From: Paraburkholderia heleia NBRC 101817
Lineage (GTDB): Bacteria > Pseudomonadota > Gammaproteobacteria > Burkholderiales > Burkholderiaceae
DNA: 64,000 bases
Direction: 5' to 3'
Assembly (NCBI RefSeq): GCF_000739775.1
Contig: NZ_BBJH01000012.1
Span: 124,001-188,000, forward strand
The position numbers and the translations under genes were made by a program. Under the pieces are notes generated by a model, which saw only the letters and a program-made list of their open reading frames with translations, had not been told where the DNA came from and did not search any database. This document shows, piece after piece, positions 17,620 to 27,486 of the stretch (the first letter of the stretch is position 1; each line of letters begins with the position of its first letter).

Positions 17620-19330
17620 TAGCGGCCGAAATAATCCGGGCTAACAATGGAGACAATGCGCGCCGCGCCGATGGCGGCGGTACAGCGTGCCGCAGCGCTC
17701 ATGTCGCGGTCGACGGCAGCCGCAACAGTACGCGCGAGTTTTCAATGATCGGACCGGCCCTATGCAGGTTGGCAGCCTAGGTACATAAAAGGAAGCGCCA
17801 GGACACCGCAAGGAGCATGCGGCTGCTCGCAATTCCTGGCTCTAGAAAAAAAGGATTTGACGATGAACCCTATTTTCTTGCCGCGCATCGCGCGAGTTCG
17901 ACGCATACCTTTGGCGATTGCTATTTTTCTGATCGTTGCAATCGTCGGCATTGCAATTGAGCGGCTCGTGGTCGATTCGCATCTGGACAGACAGGCAACC
18001 GAAGGCAGCCGCATGATTCTGTACGAGATCGAGAAGATGGTCGACCAGGCCTCCGAAGCGGCCACGGAAATGCTCGCGCTCGCGGATCAACCCTGTTCCC
18101 GCGCAGTCCTTGCTCTGCGCGAGGCGGTCCAGTCGCGGCCTTATGTGCGCTCGGCGAATCTCGTGGACCCCAGGAGCGTCCTGTACTGTTCCTCGCTGCT
18201 CGGTGAGGAACACGAAGTCATCGACCCGAAGACGTTTGTGGGCGGCACGCTGGAACTCCTGCCATTTAACCGCGTCACGCCGGATTCGCCGCTGCTCGTG
18301 CTTCGATCGGCAACGCACGACGGCGCCGCATTGATTGCCGTCGATGGCCGCCACTTAACCAAGGCGCTAAAGACGTTCGATCGCACCGGAACCGCAATGC
18401 TTCGCGTGGGCGATGTTTGGCTCGACACGAAAGGCGTGGTCGAGAAACGCGCGCCGGCTGCCGTAGCGACGTGGGCCGTAGCCGAATCGGCACGTTACCC
18501 GTTGGAGATCCGGGCAGGCTATATCCGGCCGGATTTTCTCCCTGATTTGTCCCACCACTTCGCCATCTGGCAGGTGGCGATCATCGCCTTGTCGACGCTG
18601 GCCGCCTCGTTGTTCTGGTGGTTTGCCAGCAAGCCTCAAAGTGCAGCCAAGGTATGGGGAAAGGCGCTGCAGGTGGGCGAGTTTTCGCCGTACCTCCAGC
18701 CGCTGGTCGATGTGTACAGCGAAAAATGGGTGGGCGCAGAGGTCCTGGCGTGCTGGCATCACGGCAAGTGCGGCTTTGTGTCGCCTGAACAGTTCATTCC
18801 GGCTGCGGAGGAGTCCGGATTCGTCGTGCCGCTTACGCGTGAACTGATGACTTCGGTCGCCAGGACACTCAATGCCGTCGATCTTCCTCAGGGCTTTCAC
18901 ATCAGCTTCAACGTGTGTCCGGCGCAACTCGTGGAGGGCAGTCTGGTCGAAGATTGTCGCGACTTTCTGCGCACACTCCGGCGTTCAGACGTTCAGCTCG
19001 TGCTGGAGGTGACAGAGCGCGAGCTCATCGTGCTGGACGACGTCATGCGGGATTCGCTCGCGAGCCTGCGGCGCCTCGGCATCAGCATCGCGATAGACGA
19101 CTTCGGCACGGGCCATGCGAACCTTTCATTGCTGAACGATCTGCGTGTCGATCTGCTGAAAGTCGACAAAAGCCTGGTTTCATGCGTCGCTGAAAACACG
19201 GTGGAACAACCGGTTCTGGACAGCGTGATTGATCTCGCACGCCGGCTGAACGTGAAGGTCATCGTGGAAGGCATAGAAACGGTGGCTCAATGGCGGTACC
19301 TCGAGCATCACCACGTCCATGTGCTTCAGG

Positions 19331-20535
19331 TGTATTAGCCGGGACTCGATCTGACAGGTAGTCGGGCCGATAAAAGACGAGCCATCAATGGGGAATGAGT
19401 TTCTCCCTGGCCAGCTCCAGTGAATCGAGAAAGGTGCGCGTCGGCGTCTTGCCGTAACACCACCGCCCCTGATGCTCTCGTTCATTGTTGTACTGGTCGA
19501 GCCACGTATCAAGGTCCGTCTGCAAGGTGGCGATCGATTCGTAGATCTTCTTGCGGAAGGCGATACGATAGAACTCGTTGAGCATGGTCTTGTGCAGGCG
19601 TTCAACAATCCCGTTGGTTTGCGGCGACTTGGCCTTGGTTCGGGTATGGTCGATGTCTTCCAAAGCCAGATACAGCTCGTATTCGTGATGCTCGGGGTTG
19701 CCGCAGTATTCGGTGCCGCGGTCTGTCAGCACGCGTAGCAGCGGGATGCCGAAGCTGTCGAAGAATGGGACAACGCGATCGTTGAGCAGGTCGGCCGCCG
19801 GCAAAGGCGTCTTGCGATCGTAAAGCTTGGCGAACGCAACCTTCGAGTAGGTATCGACGAAGGTCTGCTGGTAGACACGGCCGACACCCTTGAGGTTGCC
19901 GACGTAGAACGTATCCTGCGCGCCGCAGTAGCCGGGACATTCGGATTCGAATTCGCCGTGCACTTCCTTCTCGTGCTTGGCGCGTTCGAGCGCGACGAGC
20001 TGCGCCTCGGTCAACACCAACCCCTCCTGGGCGGATTTGGCTTCCAGGGCCTTCAGGCGCTTCGGCATGGTCTCCAGATCGTGGCGCAACCAGATGCTAC
20101 GGACGCCTTGGGGCGAAACAGATAGGGCATGCCGTTTGAGGACTTCGTTGGAGATACGGACCTGACCGTAGGCTGGCAATTCGAGGGCCAGTTCGACAAC
20201 GGCGGCCTCGACCCGTGGATCTACACGGTTCTTGAGCAACGGCCGGTGGTGGGAAATCTCCTGCAGCGCAGCTTCGCCGCCGCGATCGTACAGTTCCTTA
20301 AATCGGTAGAAGCTGTCGCGCGAGTAACCCATTACGCGACAGGCCTGGCTGACGTTGCCGAGTTGCCGGGCCAACTCAAGTATGCCGACCTTGGCACGAA
20401 TTACCTTCTGCTCCTGAGTCATGGTGGACTCCTTGCTGTTCGCGGCGCGCATTGCCGCTACGGGCTACGCCCTCCGCGCCAATGCGCGCCAGCATGAAAA
20501 ACCAACCACTGTCAGATTTAGTCTAGTCCACTGCA
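19331..20535 (-). mobile_element. IS481-family insertion sequence, 1205 bp, 7-bp target duplication
   Basis: The element is bounded by direct repeats CTTCAGG (19324-19330 and 20536-20542). Its ends are TG...CA with an imperfect inverted repeat whose best-conserved part is ATCTGACAG (about 19349-19357 and the complement near 20508-20517). The reading frame of the EAL gene is restored exactly if the element and one repeat copy are removed, which proves the boundaries. Confidence 0.93.
19385..20422 (-). CDS. IS481-family transposase
   Basis: This is an intact 345-residue transposase starting at 20422 ([15 protein letters not shown]). Residues 1-65 form the HTH ([21 protein letters not shown]). 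The integrase-like core has the DDE residues in [21 protein letters not shown] and [10 protein letters not shown]. Nothing in the reading frame is broken and both element ends are present, so this copy looks recently inserted and potentially mobile. Confidence 0.93.
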   Translation of the reverse strand: MTQEQKVIRAKVGILELARQLGNVSQACRVMGYSRDSFYRFKELYDRGGEAALQEISHHRPLLKNRVDPRVEAAVVELALELPAYGQVRISNEVLKRHALSVSPQGVRSIWLRHDLETMPKRLKALEAKSAQEGLVLTEAQLVALERAKHEKEVHGEFESECPGYCGAQDTFYVGNLKGVGRVYQQTFVDTYSKVAFAKLYDRKTPLPAADLLNDRVVPFFDSFGIPLLRVLTDRGTEYCGNPEHHEYELYLALEDIDHTRTKAKSPQTNGIVERLHKTMLNEFYRIAFRKKIYESIATLQTDLDTWLDQYNNEREHQGRWCYGKTPTRTFLDSLELAREKLIPH

Positions 20536-20607
20536 CTTCAGGGCTATCACTTTGCGCGGCCGATGTCGCTTGAAGCGTTTGCGACGCGACTGGGCGGAGC
20601 GGCGTAA

Positions 20608-21023
20608 ACGGCTGCGTCAGTTGTGGCGCCGCTTCGTCGTCCTGGGACTTTCAGTTGCGTCTACGGCCTGCCTCTTCAATAGTTGGCCCTTATATGGGCA
20701 CCACCCGTTTGCCAAGGAGCGCTTGCGTTCCAGCGATTAGGTCGGTTGCATCCTTATATCCGTACATGGACTCCCGCCTATGAGCAAGATCGGTGTGCAT
20801 TTTCGAAGGTCTTGACTGCGTCCGTACATTCGGCTTCTGATGTGCCTGCCATCAGCACGAGCCATCATGGAAGTTTGCGCGCTTGCCCCTCATCGGCCTC
20901 TTGGCTTCGTAAAGCAGCCGCCGGATATATCAGGATCTGCAAGCGCCGGTCCGACCGGTTCGCCATGCTTGCCGCTTCTTGCGCAATCGTGGATGGAGTT
21001 AATCTCAGAACGTTACGGGATGG
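20608..21023. other. Intergenic stretch with no supported gene
   Basis: After the reconstructed EAL stop at 20607, I see no recognisable coding sequence or RNA gene up to the IS110 remnant. Part of it is probably non-coding IS110 end sequence, which in that family lies outside the transposase gene and lacks inverted repeats. Confidence 0.35.
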
Positions 21024-21543
21024 CTAAGCCAACTTGAAGCTATCGTTACTGGCCAATATTGCCCAGGCTATTCGCGCCGTCTTGTTCGCAAGCGCAATTG
21101 CTGCGACGCTCACGTGCCGGCGTTGCATCACAGCTTTGATCCAGCAACTGTGCCGGTCATCTCGACGCCCGACGAAGCGCATCACTGCCCGCGCTCCCTG
21201 AACGAGAAGGGTGCGGAGATAGGTGTCGCCGTGTTTTGTAATGCGACCCAGCTTTGACTTGCCGCCACTCGATCGCTGTTTGGACGTCAGACCCAACCAT
21301 GCTGCGAATTGCCGTCCGTTCTTGAACTGCAGTGGGTCGCCGACCCCGCTGAACAACGCAGTCGCCACGAGCGGTCCAATCCCGGGGACTGTAGCGAGAC
21401 GCTGGCAGCTCTCATTGCGCTTGAATATGTCAGCGATCTCCAAAGCAAGCTCGTCGATCCAGCGCTGTAACGCTGCCAACTGTTCGAGGTACATCGAACC
21501 AAGCCGGCGGAGCAGAATCGTGATGTGAGCGTCGGCATCGCTA

Positions 21544-22400
21544 GAGGGTGTTAGGCACTTCCGTTCAAACCTGGTAACCTGGCGGGATGACCGACCGCAA
21601 ACCCTACCCGACGGATGTATCGGATGAGGAATGGAGCTTCGCCGCTCCGTATCTGACGCTGATGAGTGAAGACGCGCCGCAGCGTCGATACGAACTGCGT
21701 GAAATGTTTAACGCGCTGCGCTGGATGGCGCGAGCCGGTGCCTCGTGGCGGATGTTGCCGACCAACTTTCCGCCGTGGGAACTGGTCTATCAGCAAACTC
21801 AACGCTGGCTGGGCGCCGGATGCTTCGAGGCAATGGTGAACGACCTGCGTTCGGTGCTGCGCGTGGCGCAGGAGCGGCAGGGCCAGCCCAGCGCGGTTAT
21901 CCTGGATGGCCGCACGCTGCAATCGACGTGCGAAAGCGGTCCACGTGCGGGTTATGACGGCTACAAGCGCAAGCGTGGCAGTAAGGTTCACATGGCCGTC
22001 GATACGCTGGGCAATCTGCTGGCTGTTCACATTACGCCTGCCAACGAGCAGGAGCGCGCGCAGGTGGCCGAGCTTGCCCGTCAGGTTCAGTTGGTAACGG
22101 GCCAGACAGTGAAGCTGGCGTTTGCTGACCAAGGCTATATAGGCGAGGATGCGGCGCAGGCCGCGCGTGACGAAGGTATTGAACTGCAAGTCATCAAGCT
22201 GCCCGAAGCCAAAAAGGGCTTCGTGCTGCTGCCGCGTCGCTGGGTCGTCGAGCGCAGCTTCGGCTGGCTCAACCGGTTCCGGCGACTCGCACGCGACTAT
22301 GAACGCCTGCCCGAAACCCTGGCAGGCCTGCATTTCGTCGTCTTCGCCATGCTTATGCTTGTTCATGCTGCCCCGATTATCCAGAGTGCCTAACACCCTC
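21544..22400 (+). mobile_element. IS5-family insertion sequence, 857 bp, nested in IS110
   Basis: Terminal inverted repeats GAGGGTGTTAGGCACT (left, 21544) and its complement (right, ending 22400) bound the element, and a TA dinucleotide flanks both sides. It is inserted in the IS110 transposase gene, whose frame continues on either side. Confidence 0.92.
21587..22393 (+). CDS. IS5-family transposase
   Basis: This intact 268-residue transposase starts MTDRKPYPTDVSDEEWSFAA. It carries the N-terminal DUF4096-type domain (WRMLPTNFPPWELVYQQTQR) and the DDE core: Asp in AVILDGRTLQS, Asp in AFADQGYIGE and Glu in WVVERSFGWLNRFRRL. The gene fills almost the whole element, with its stop 7 bp from the end. 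It is probably a functional copy. Confidence 0.94.
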   Translation: MTDRKPYPTDVSDEEWSFAAPYLTLMSEDAPQRRYELREMFNALRWMARAGASWRMLPTNFPPWELVYQQTQRWLGAGCFEAMVNDLRSVLRVAQERQGQPSAVILDGRTLQSTCESGPRAGYDGYKRKRGSKVHMAVDTLGNLLAVHITPANEQERAQVAELARQVQLVTGQTVKLAFADQGYIGEDAAQAARDEGIELQVIKLPEAKKGFVLLPRRWVVERSFGWLNRFRRLARDYERLPETLAGLHFVVFAMLMLVHAAPIIQSA

Positions 22401-23152
22401 TAATCAAAGCCACAATACCCTGCCCTAACTGGACAATTCCTATTGGAAAGATGAAGCCCTCTTCGGCAAACATGCTCCGTATCTGGTTTGACTTCGCTGT
22501 TCGCTCGTGAACAAGCCGCTCACGCATACGATGAACTGACTGCAATGATTGCTGTTTGGCGCTTTTGATCGGTACCGGATGAATGCCCGGCCGTGACACC
22601 GCGGCGCAGATAGCTGAAGCATCATTCGCATCGCTCTTGCCTCCAACCACAAAGGGCTTCACATATTGCGTTGGCAGCAGGCGCACCGTGTGCCCCAGTT
22701 TTGGTAAGTTCGCGAGCCCAGAAGTGCGAACCGTGACATGCTTCGATGCCGATCAGACTCGATTCCAGTTTCGAGAAGAACTTCAACACATCTGCTCGGC
22801 GCAGCTTCCGTTGTATGGCGGGTCTTCCGCTGCGGTCGACGCCATAAACTTGGAACACGTTCTTCGCAATATCAAGGCCGATGGTAAGCGCAGGCATCTC
22901 GAATCTCCCAAAAGTGGCCCCGGAAGTGTGCGCCCCGGAGGGGGCGGGAGTCCATACCATCAGCCCGTTGATGGGGCATGCCCCTGGCCTTGATGGAATG
23001 CGCAGGTGAGGTCCTCATCTGAACATCGGGCTTGAATGCCCGGGCGGACTATCAGGCTTTTCTCACCGAGGTCTGACCTGTTTCGCCATCATGCATGCTT
23101 GCCTTGTGCAACCGTTGTGTCAGGAGAGCTGCGAACAATTCAATACGTTCAT

Positions 23153-24190
23153 TCACGTTGCGGTAGCCGGCGAGCGGTACGCGCGGTTACCTGCGGGTAA
23201 CGCCCATGCAATGCGTGCATTCCGGTTGGCTTGCGCTACGGCGGCCTGGTTTGGATGCTTGCGCGCCAGCAGATGCTCCAGCCAGGGATCAATCGGGTTA
23301 GCGCCACGTCGCTGGATTCCCTGACACATCCGGACCACTGCGCGCGCACCGTGAACCAGCAGGGTGCGCAAATATGGGTCACCCCTTTTGCTGATGTGGG
23401 CCAGACGTTGCTTGCCGCCGGAAGAATGCTGTCGCGGTACGAGGCCAAGATAGCCCGCCAGATGACGGCCACTGCTAAAGCCCTGCGCGTTGGCGCCGAT
23501 ATGACCAACCAGTGCGGTCGCTGTCAGCAGGCCGATACCAGGAATTTCGGCAAGACGCTGACTGGCGTCGCTGTGCCGATGCCATTGGCGGATCTGCGCT
23601 TCCATTAGATCGATCTTGCGATCGTTCTCCCTGACATGCTCAAGCATGTCCGCCAGCAACTGTCTGAGCACGCCTGGTAATCCGTTGGCCGCGTCTTCGG
23701 CGAATGCCGGAATATCGGAGAGGTGAGCGATGCCCTGCGGCAGGATCAAGCCGTATTCGCCCAGCAGGCCACGTAGATGGTTGCTCACCTGGGTGCGCAT
23801 CTTGACCAGCAGTTGTCAGCTGACGTGCAGATGCAAAATGCTCCGCTGCTCCACTGTCTTGACGGCAACGAAGCGCATATTCGGCCGTTGCACTGCTTCG
23901 CAGATAGCTTCGGCATCGTTCATGTCATTCTTGTCCGTCTTGACATACGGCTTGACGAAGTGCGGCGCCATCAGCTTTGCCGTATGCCCCATCGTTGCCA
24001 GCCTGCGTGCCCAGTAATGTGCGCTGCCGCATGCCTCCATACCGATCAGGCAGGGGCACAGGCGGGTGAAGAACGGCACCATCTGGGACCGGCTGAGACG
24101 TTTGCTCAATACCGTATGCCCCTGGGCATCGACCGCGTGAACCTGAAATACGTGTTTCGCCAGATCCACGCCAATAGCGGTAATCTCCAT
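23153..24190 (-). pseudogene. Second IS110-family transposase, frameshifted
   Basis: The N-terminal part starts at 24190 (MEITAIGVDLAKHVFQVHAV), with Glu in LIGMEACGSAHYW and the acidic pair in KTDKNDMNDAEAIC. The frame stops near 23816 after SILHLHVS, and the C-terminal part (MRTQVSNHLRGLLGEYG; IPGIGLLTATALVGHIG; SSGGKQRLAHISKRGD) is open in another frame down to 23153. A small indel around 23815-23825 explains this. It differs clearly in sequence from the IS110 copy beside it, so it is a separate element type. Confidence 0.87.
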
Positions 24191-24874
24191 TTCGGGTACC
24201 TCCATTTCTCAGTTGAACGTTGCACGTCAACTGTGGCACATCCATGCCGCTGGGGTGGGTGGTGCCCATTCCATCTGAACAATTCGGCTCTCGTGCCGTC
24301 AGCGGTACGCCGGCGGTACAGAAGTTGAGCAGGGCAGCGAGAACGAAGACACAAAGAAGCCGCAGCTTCCTCAGGATCATCCCGTCTGGCCGCGATTGAA
24401 CTGATACACATAATTGGAAAAAGGCAGATGAAGCGTCCTCGCGGAATCCATCGGTCCGCCGCAGATCAACTCTATCAGCTAGCAACTTGAGTAGTAGTTT
24501 CCATATCGATCTCTCTCGCCATTCGATTACTACCGCGACAGAACCGAGTATTCCACGTATGGGCTATCCAGTTTGCGTGAGCCTACCACTTTACGCGGTG
24601 CTCCAATTCGCGCTGATGTCGTCGAACAACAGCGCCCCACATGCGCTGGCGCATCAGTATCCCGACGGCTTCCCGCCGTTCCACGCCGCAGTGCGCGCCA
24701 AGATCGCAGCGCCGGGCTTGAAGCGCACCACAATCGACGATCCAACCGCCTCTCCGCTCAACGCGTCAACGGCAAGCGACGTTTCGGACATGGGGAACGC
24801 GGCGGCCCGCTATCCGGCCATCGCGCGCGCCACGACCGACTTCCGCTGCCTTGTGCCACTTTTTTCAACCACCC
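24191..24874. other. Stretch of about 0.7 kb with no supported gene
   Basis: Short open frames on both strands here lack family matches. One minus-strand peptide near 24280-24380 begins MILRKLRLLCVFVLAALLN, which looks like a signal or lipoprotein leader, but nothing recognisable follows and no good ribosome-binding site is seen. The plus-strand frame from 24487 is not supported. The first part is probably the non-coding end of the IS110 element. Confidence 0.35.
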
Positions 24875-26479
24875 TCACTTACCCTTGCGTCGCAATTCGA
24901 CCGCGTCGACTTCCCCCAGCGTGGCCTCGCCTTCCGTGAGTCGGAATAACTGCATCGAGCAACTGAGTTCGTCGACCTGCTCTTTCAGCGAACCGGCTGA
25001 CGCGGCCAGTTCTTCCACCATCGCGGCATTCTGCTGGGTCATGGTATCCATCTGGGCGACGGCAATACCAATCTGGATCACGCCCGTGCTCTGCTCGTTG
25101 GCTGCGACGCTGATTTCGTCGAGTACTGTGTCGACCTTTGTTACCGCGTACAGCACGTCCTTCATGCGCTCGCGTGCGTCCGCTGTGCGCTCCCGCCCCA
25201 GTGCGACACGGCGGGCCGAATCGTCGAGGACCTGCTTGATTTCCTGGGTCGCAACAGAGGTGCGTTGTGCCAACGCGCGGACCTCCGCTGCGACGACGGC
25301 GAACCCCCGCCCGGCGCTACCCGCGCGTGCGGCCTCCACTGCGGCATTGAGCGCGAGAATGTTGGTCTGGAACGCGATGCTCCCGATCAGTTGCGCGATG
25401 TCGTTGATGTGCTTCGCCGATTCCGAGATGGCCTCCATCGTTTCAGCCACTGCGCGAACTGCCTCGTTGCCTTGTTGCGTGACCTGCGAAGTCTCGTGCG
25501 CCAGATGGGCGCCCCGCCCGGCTGCGTCCGCGCTCTGCTTCACGGTGCCCGTGATCTGCTCCATTGTTGCGGCCGTTTCTTCGAGGCTGGCTGCCTGCGA
25601 TTCAGTCCGCGCCGATAAATCATTGTTACCGGCGGCGATTCCGTTGATCGCAACGCGCAAATGATCGACCTCGTTGCGGACTTCGCTGACGACTGTGCGC
25701 AGATTGACGGACATCTGGCTCAGCGCATGCTGGAGCTGGCCCACGTCGCCGCTTGCGCCGGTCGTGACGGGATGCGCAAGATCGCCGGAGGCCAGCCGGT
25801 TCGCGTCAACGATCAGATCATGCAGTGGCCTGACGGTGAGCGACCGGATCCGCCAGGATACCCCGGCCACCGAAAGCGCGGCCGCGGCAAATGTGATCGG
25901 CAACGGCAGCCCCAGTACAACGGGCGCGATGATCACGCACGCTGCGACGAGCTGGGCCACGACGAGCCTGCCTTGGGTCCAGGACTTGACCGCGTGCCGA
26001 AGGCGGCCGAGCCAGGTTCCACGCACGACTTCGCCCTCGCAGAGCAGGTGCCGTTTCTTGCCTGCGCGAGCCTCTTCGCGCATGACCGCGTAGAGACAAT
26101 CGACCTCCTCGACAGCATCGCGCGGCGGGACGCAGCGCACGGACAGATAGCCCGCGACGCGGTCGCCGGCCACCATTGGTGCGACATGCGCCTCGACCCA
26201 GTAATGATCCCCGTTCTTGCGACGGTTTTTGACGACGCCGCTCCACGGTACCCCTTTCTGGAGGGTGTCCCACATGTCGCGGAAGGCTTCTTCAGGCATG
26301 TCCGGGTGGCGGACGATGTTGTGCGGCCGCCCCAGCAGTTCCTCCCGCGAAAAACCACTGGTCTCGATGAATGCCCGGTTGCAGAAGGTGATACGTCCTT
26401 TGGGATCCGCGACCGAAACCAGGGTAAGGTGGCCTGGAATCGGGTACTCGCGTTGGGTAACGGGCTGATTATCGCGCAT
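24875..26479 (-). CDS. Methyl-accepting chemotaxis protein with N-terminal PAS domain (Aer-like)
   Basis: This is a 534-residue energy- or redox-taxis receptor. The start at 26479 ([14 protein letters not shown]) matches the usual Aer N-terminus; the longer frame upstream is spurious. The PAS domain covers about residues 15-120 ([20 protein letters not shown] is the FAD-binding-type PAS block). A double hydrophobic stretch near 170-205 anchors it in the membrane, followed by a HAMP-like region and the MCP signalling domain. The conserved hairpin tip is present ([20 protein letters not shown]). There are no large periplasmic loops, as in Aer. The C-terminus lacks a CheR/CheB pentapeptide. Confidence 0.92.
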   Translation of the reverse strand: MRDNQPVTQREYPIPGHLTLVSVADPKGRITFCNRAFIETSGFSREELLGRPHNIVRHPDMPEEAFRDMWDTLQKGVPWSGVVKNRRKNGDHYWVEAHVAPMVAGDRVAGYLSVRCVPPRDAVEEVDCLYAVMREEARAGKKRHLLCEGEVVRGTWLGRLRHAVKSWTQGRLVVAQLVAACVIIAPVVLGLPLPITFAAAALSVAGVSWRIRSLTVRPLHDLIVDANRLASGDLAHPVTTGASGDVGQLQHALSQMSVNLRTVVSEVRNEVDHLRVAINGIAAGNNDLSARTESQAASLEETAATMEQITGTVKQSADAAGRGAHLAHETSQVTQQGNEAVRAVAETMEAISESAKHINDIAQLIGSIAFQTNILALNAAVEAARAGSAGRGFAVVAAEVRALAQRTSVATQEIKQVLDDSARRVALGRERTADARERMKDVLYAVTKVDTVLDEISVAANEQSTGVIQIGIAVAQMDTMTQQNAAMVEELAASAGSLKEQVDELSCSMQLFRLTEGEATLGEVDAVELRRKGK

Positions 26480-26921
26480 TGGAAATGCTTCTGAGGGGCG
26501 TCTGGAGAGATATAGGCTTCGTGGAACTTCCCGGCGCGAATTTACCGGACGCGTTCGGACAAGCGTCCGCAATGCGGGACGACGCTCACTTCGCAGCCGA
26601 TCGACATCTTCATTTTCACGCAGCCTGAAGATGTCCATCGAGGTCGAGCCGGTGTTGAAATGGAGCAGTCACAGAGCAGGGCCGAATCGGCCCGCAATGA
26701 AGTGTCTGATTTATTAGCGGCAAAAATCCGGAAGAATTTATCGCATTCTCTCGCACATTGTTTTACGGATTCAGCATTGACAACGAGGAGGAAATGCAAC
26801 CCTGGATAAGCGATAACGCTTCCAAATAAAAAGGGAAGCGCGCCAACCTCGACCAGGGCATTCTGGATGGCTCTGGTGCATATAAGGTCGGCGAATCGGC
26901 TAGAGTTGTCGGAGCAAAACT

Positions 26922-27011
26922 GACCAGGTTGTCCCCTGAGATGAAGTCCTCAAGACATTCCGGCAACCGCGTTGCCTGATTGCGGTCCGTAGTTTCGACA
27001 AATCGCCCCAT
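26922..27011 (-). pseudogene. IS1182-family transposase, N-terminal remnant
   Basis: About 30 residues from 27011 (GRFVETTDRNQATRLPECLE, then DFISGDN) match the highly conserved start of IS1182-family transposases. The sequence then diverges, and the rest of the transposase (about 450 residues) is absent. This is a relic left by deletion. Confidence 0.65.
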
Positions 27012-27486
27012 CTCCGCCTCTCGCGCTAGCAGGTTGATTCGGTCTAGGCGATCTCACAGGTTCTGACACACCCTAGGCTACCAACTTCTGCCGTTCACCA
27101 GCATCGATCCATCGACATTCGAATGTCAGGTTCGAACGGGCGAACACCGCCGCATGTCTTTGAACCGGAAGGCCAGTTTGTGGGTAGCGACGATCATATG
27201 GGTCATAACGTGCTCCTTTGGAGCGTGCCGTTGCGATGAAGTTCGGCATCGTCCTGTGGAGCACATTGACCGTCATGGCGACCGCCGCGAGGCACGATAT
27301 CCATACCGACTCACATTCGGCCCTGAGCCCGCAACCGGTAATTATCCGATCGTGTCAATCTATCCCCAATTCGCCCCTGCGTGCACCAATCCCGCATGCC
27401 ATAGCTTGATTGTTGCCCGCGCGCCGCATTCATCATGCATGAAAGCGATATGATCTGGGGAGCAAGAAGACACGGGAAGTGATTGA
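27012..27486. other. Upstream region of the diguanylate cyclase gene
   Basis: No gene is supported here. An open plus-strand frame at 27154-27453 and a minus-strand one at 27073-27276 have no recognisable domains. The region presumably carries the promoter for the gene starting at 27487; GGGAAGTG just before that ATG is a plausible ribosome-binding site. Confidence 0.35.

Larger units (their letters stand above)
17863..20607 (+). pseudogene. CSS-motif EAL phosphodiesterase interrupted by IS481
   Basis: The gene starts at ATG 17863 after AAGGAT. It has a membrane segment at residues 18-35, a periplasmic domain with the CSS motif (VLYCSSLLGEE) of PdeC-type redox-sensing enzymes, a second membrane segment near 230-250 and an EAL domain from about 265. 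Catalytic blocks are GAEVLACW, LEVTERE, IDDFGTGHANL, KVDKS and VEGIET. At 19330 the frame runs into an IS481 element and stops at 19338. Beyond the IS (20536-20607) the missing end continues as LQGYHFARPMSLEAFATRLGGAA and a TAA. The truncated product would lack only the last 20 or so residues of the EAL barrel, so residual activity cannot be excluded. Confidence 0.9.
21024..22897 (-). pseudogene. IS110-family transposase, split by IS5 and frameshifted
   Basis: The N-terminal RuvC-like part starts at 22897 (MPALTIGLDIAKNVFQVYGV) with the D/E positions in GLDIAK and GIEACHG. A frameshift near 22680 moves the frame to VKPFVVGGKSDANDASAIC (the DxxD pair). At 22400 an IS5-family element interrupts it. 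The C-terminal Tnp_20 part resumes at 21543 (DADAHITILLRRLGSMYLEQL; VPGIGPLVATALFSGVGDP; SSGGKSKLGRITKHGD) and ends at 21024. It is dead because of two lesions. Confidence 0.88.

Noticed and set aside
24487..24939. Plus-strand frame of 150 codons before the chemoreceptor gene
   Set aside because: No family, weak start context, and it runs into the 3' end of the chemoreceptor gene on the other strand.
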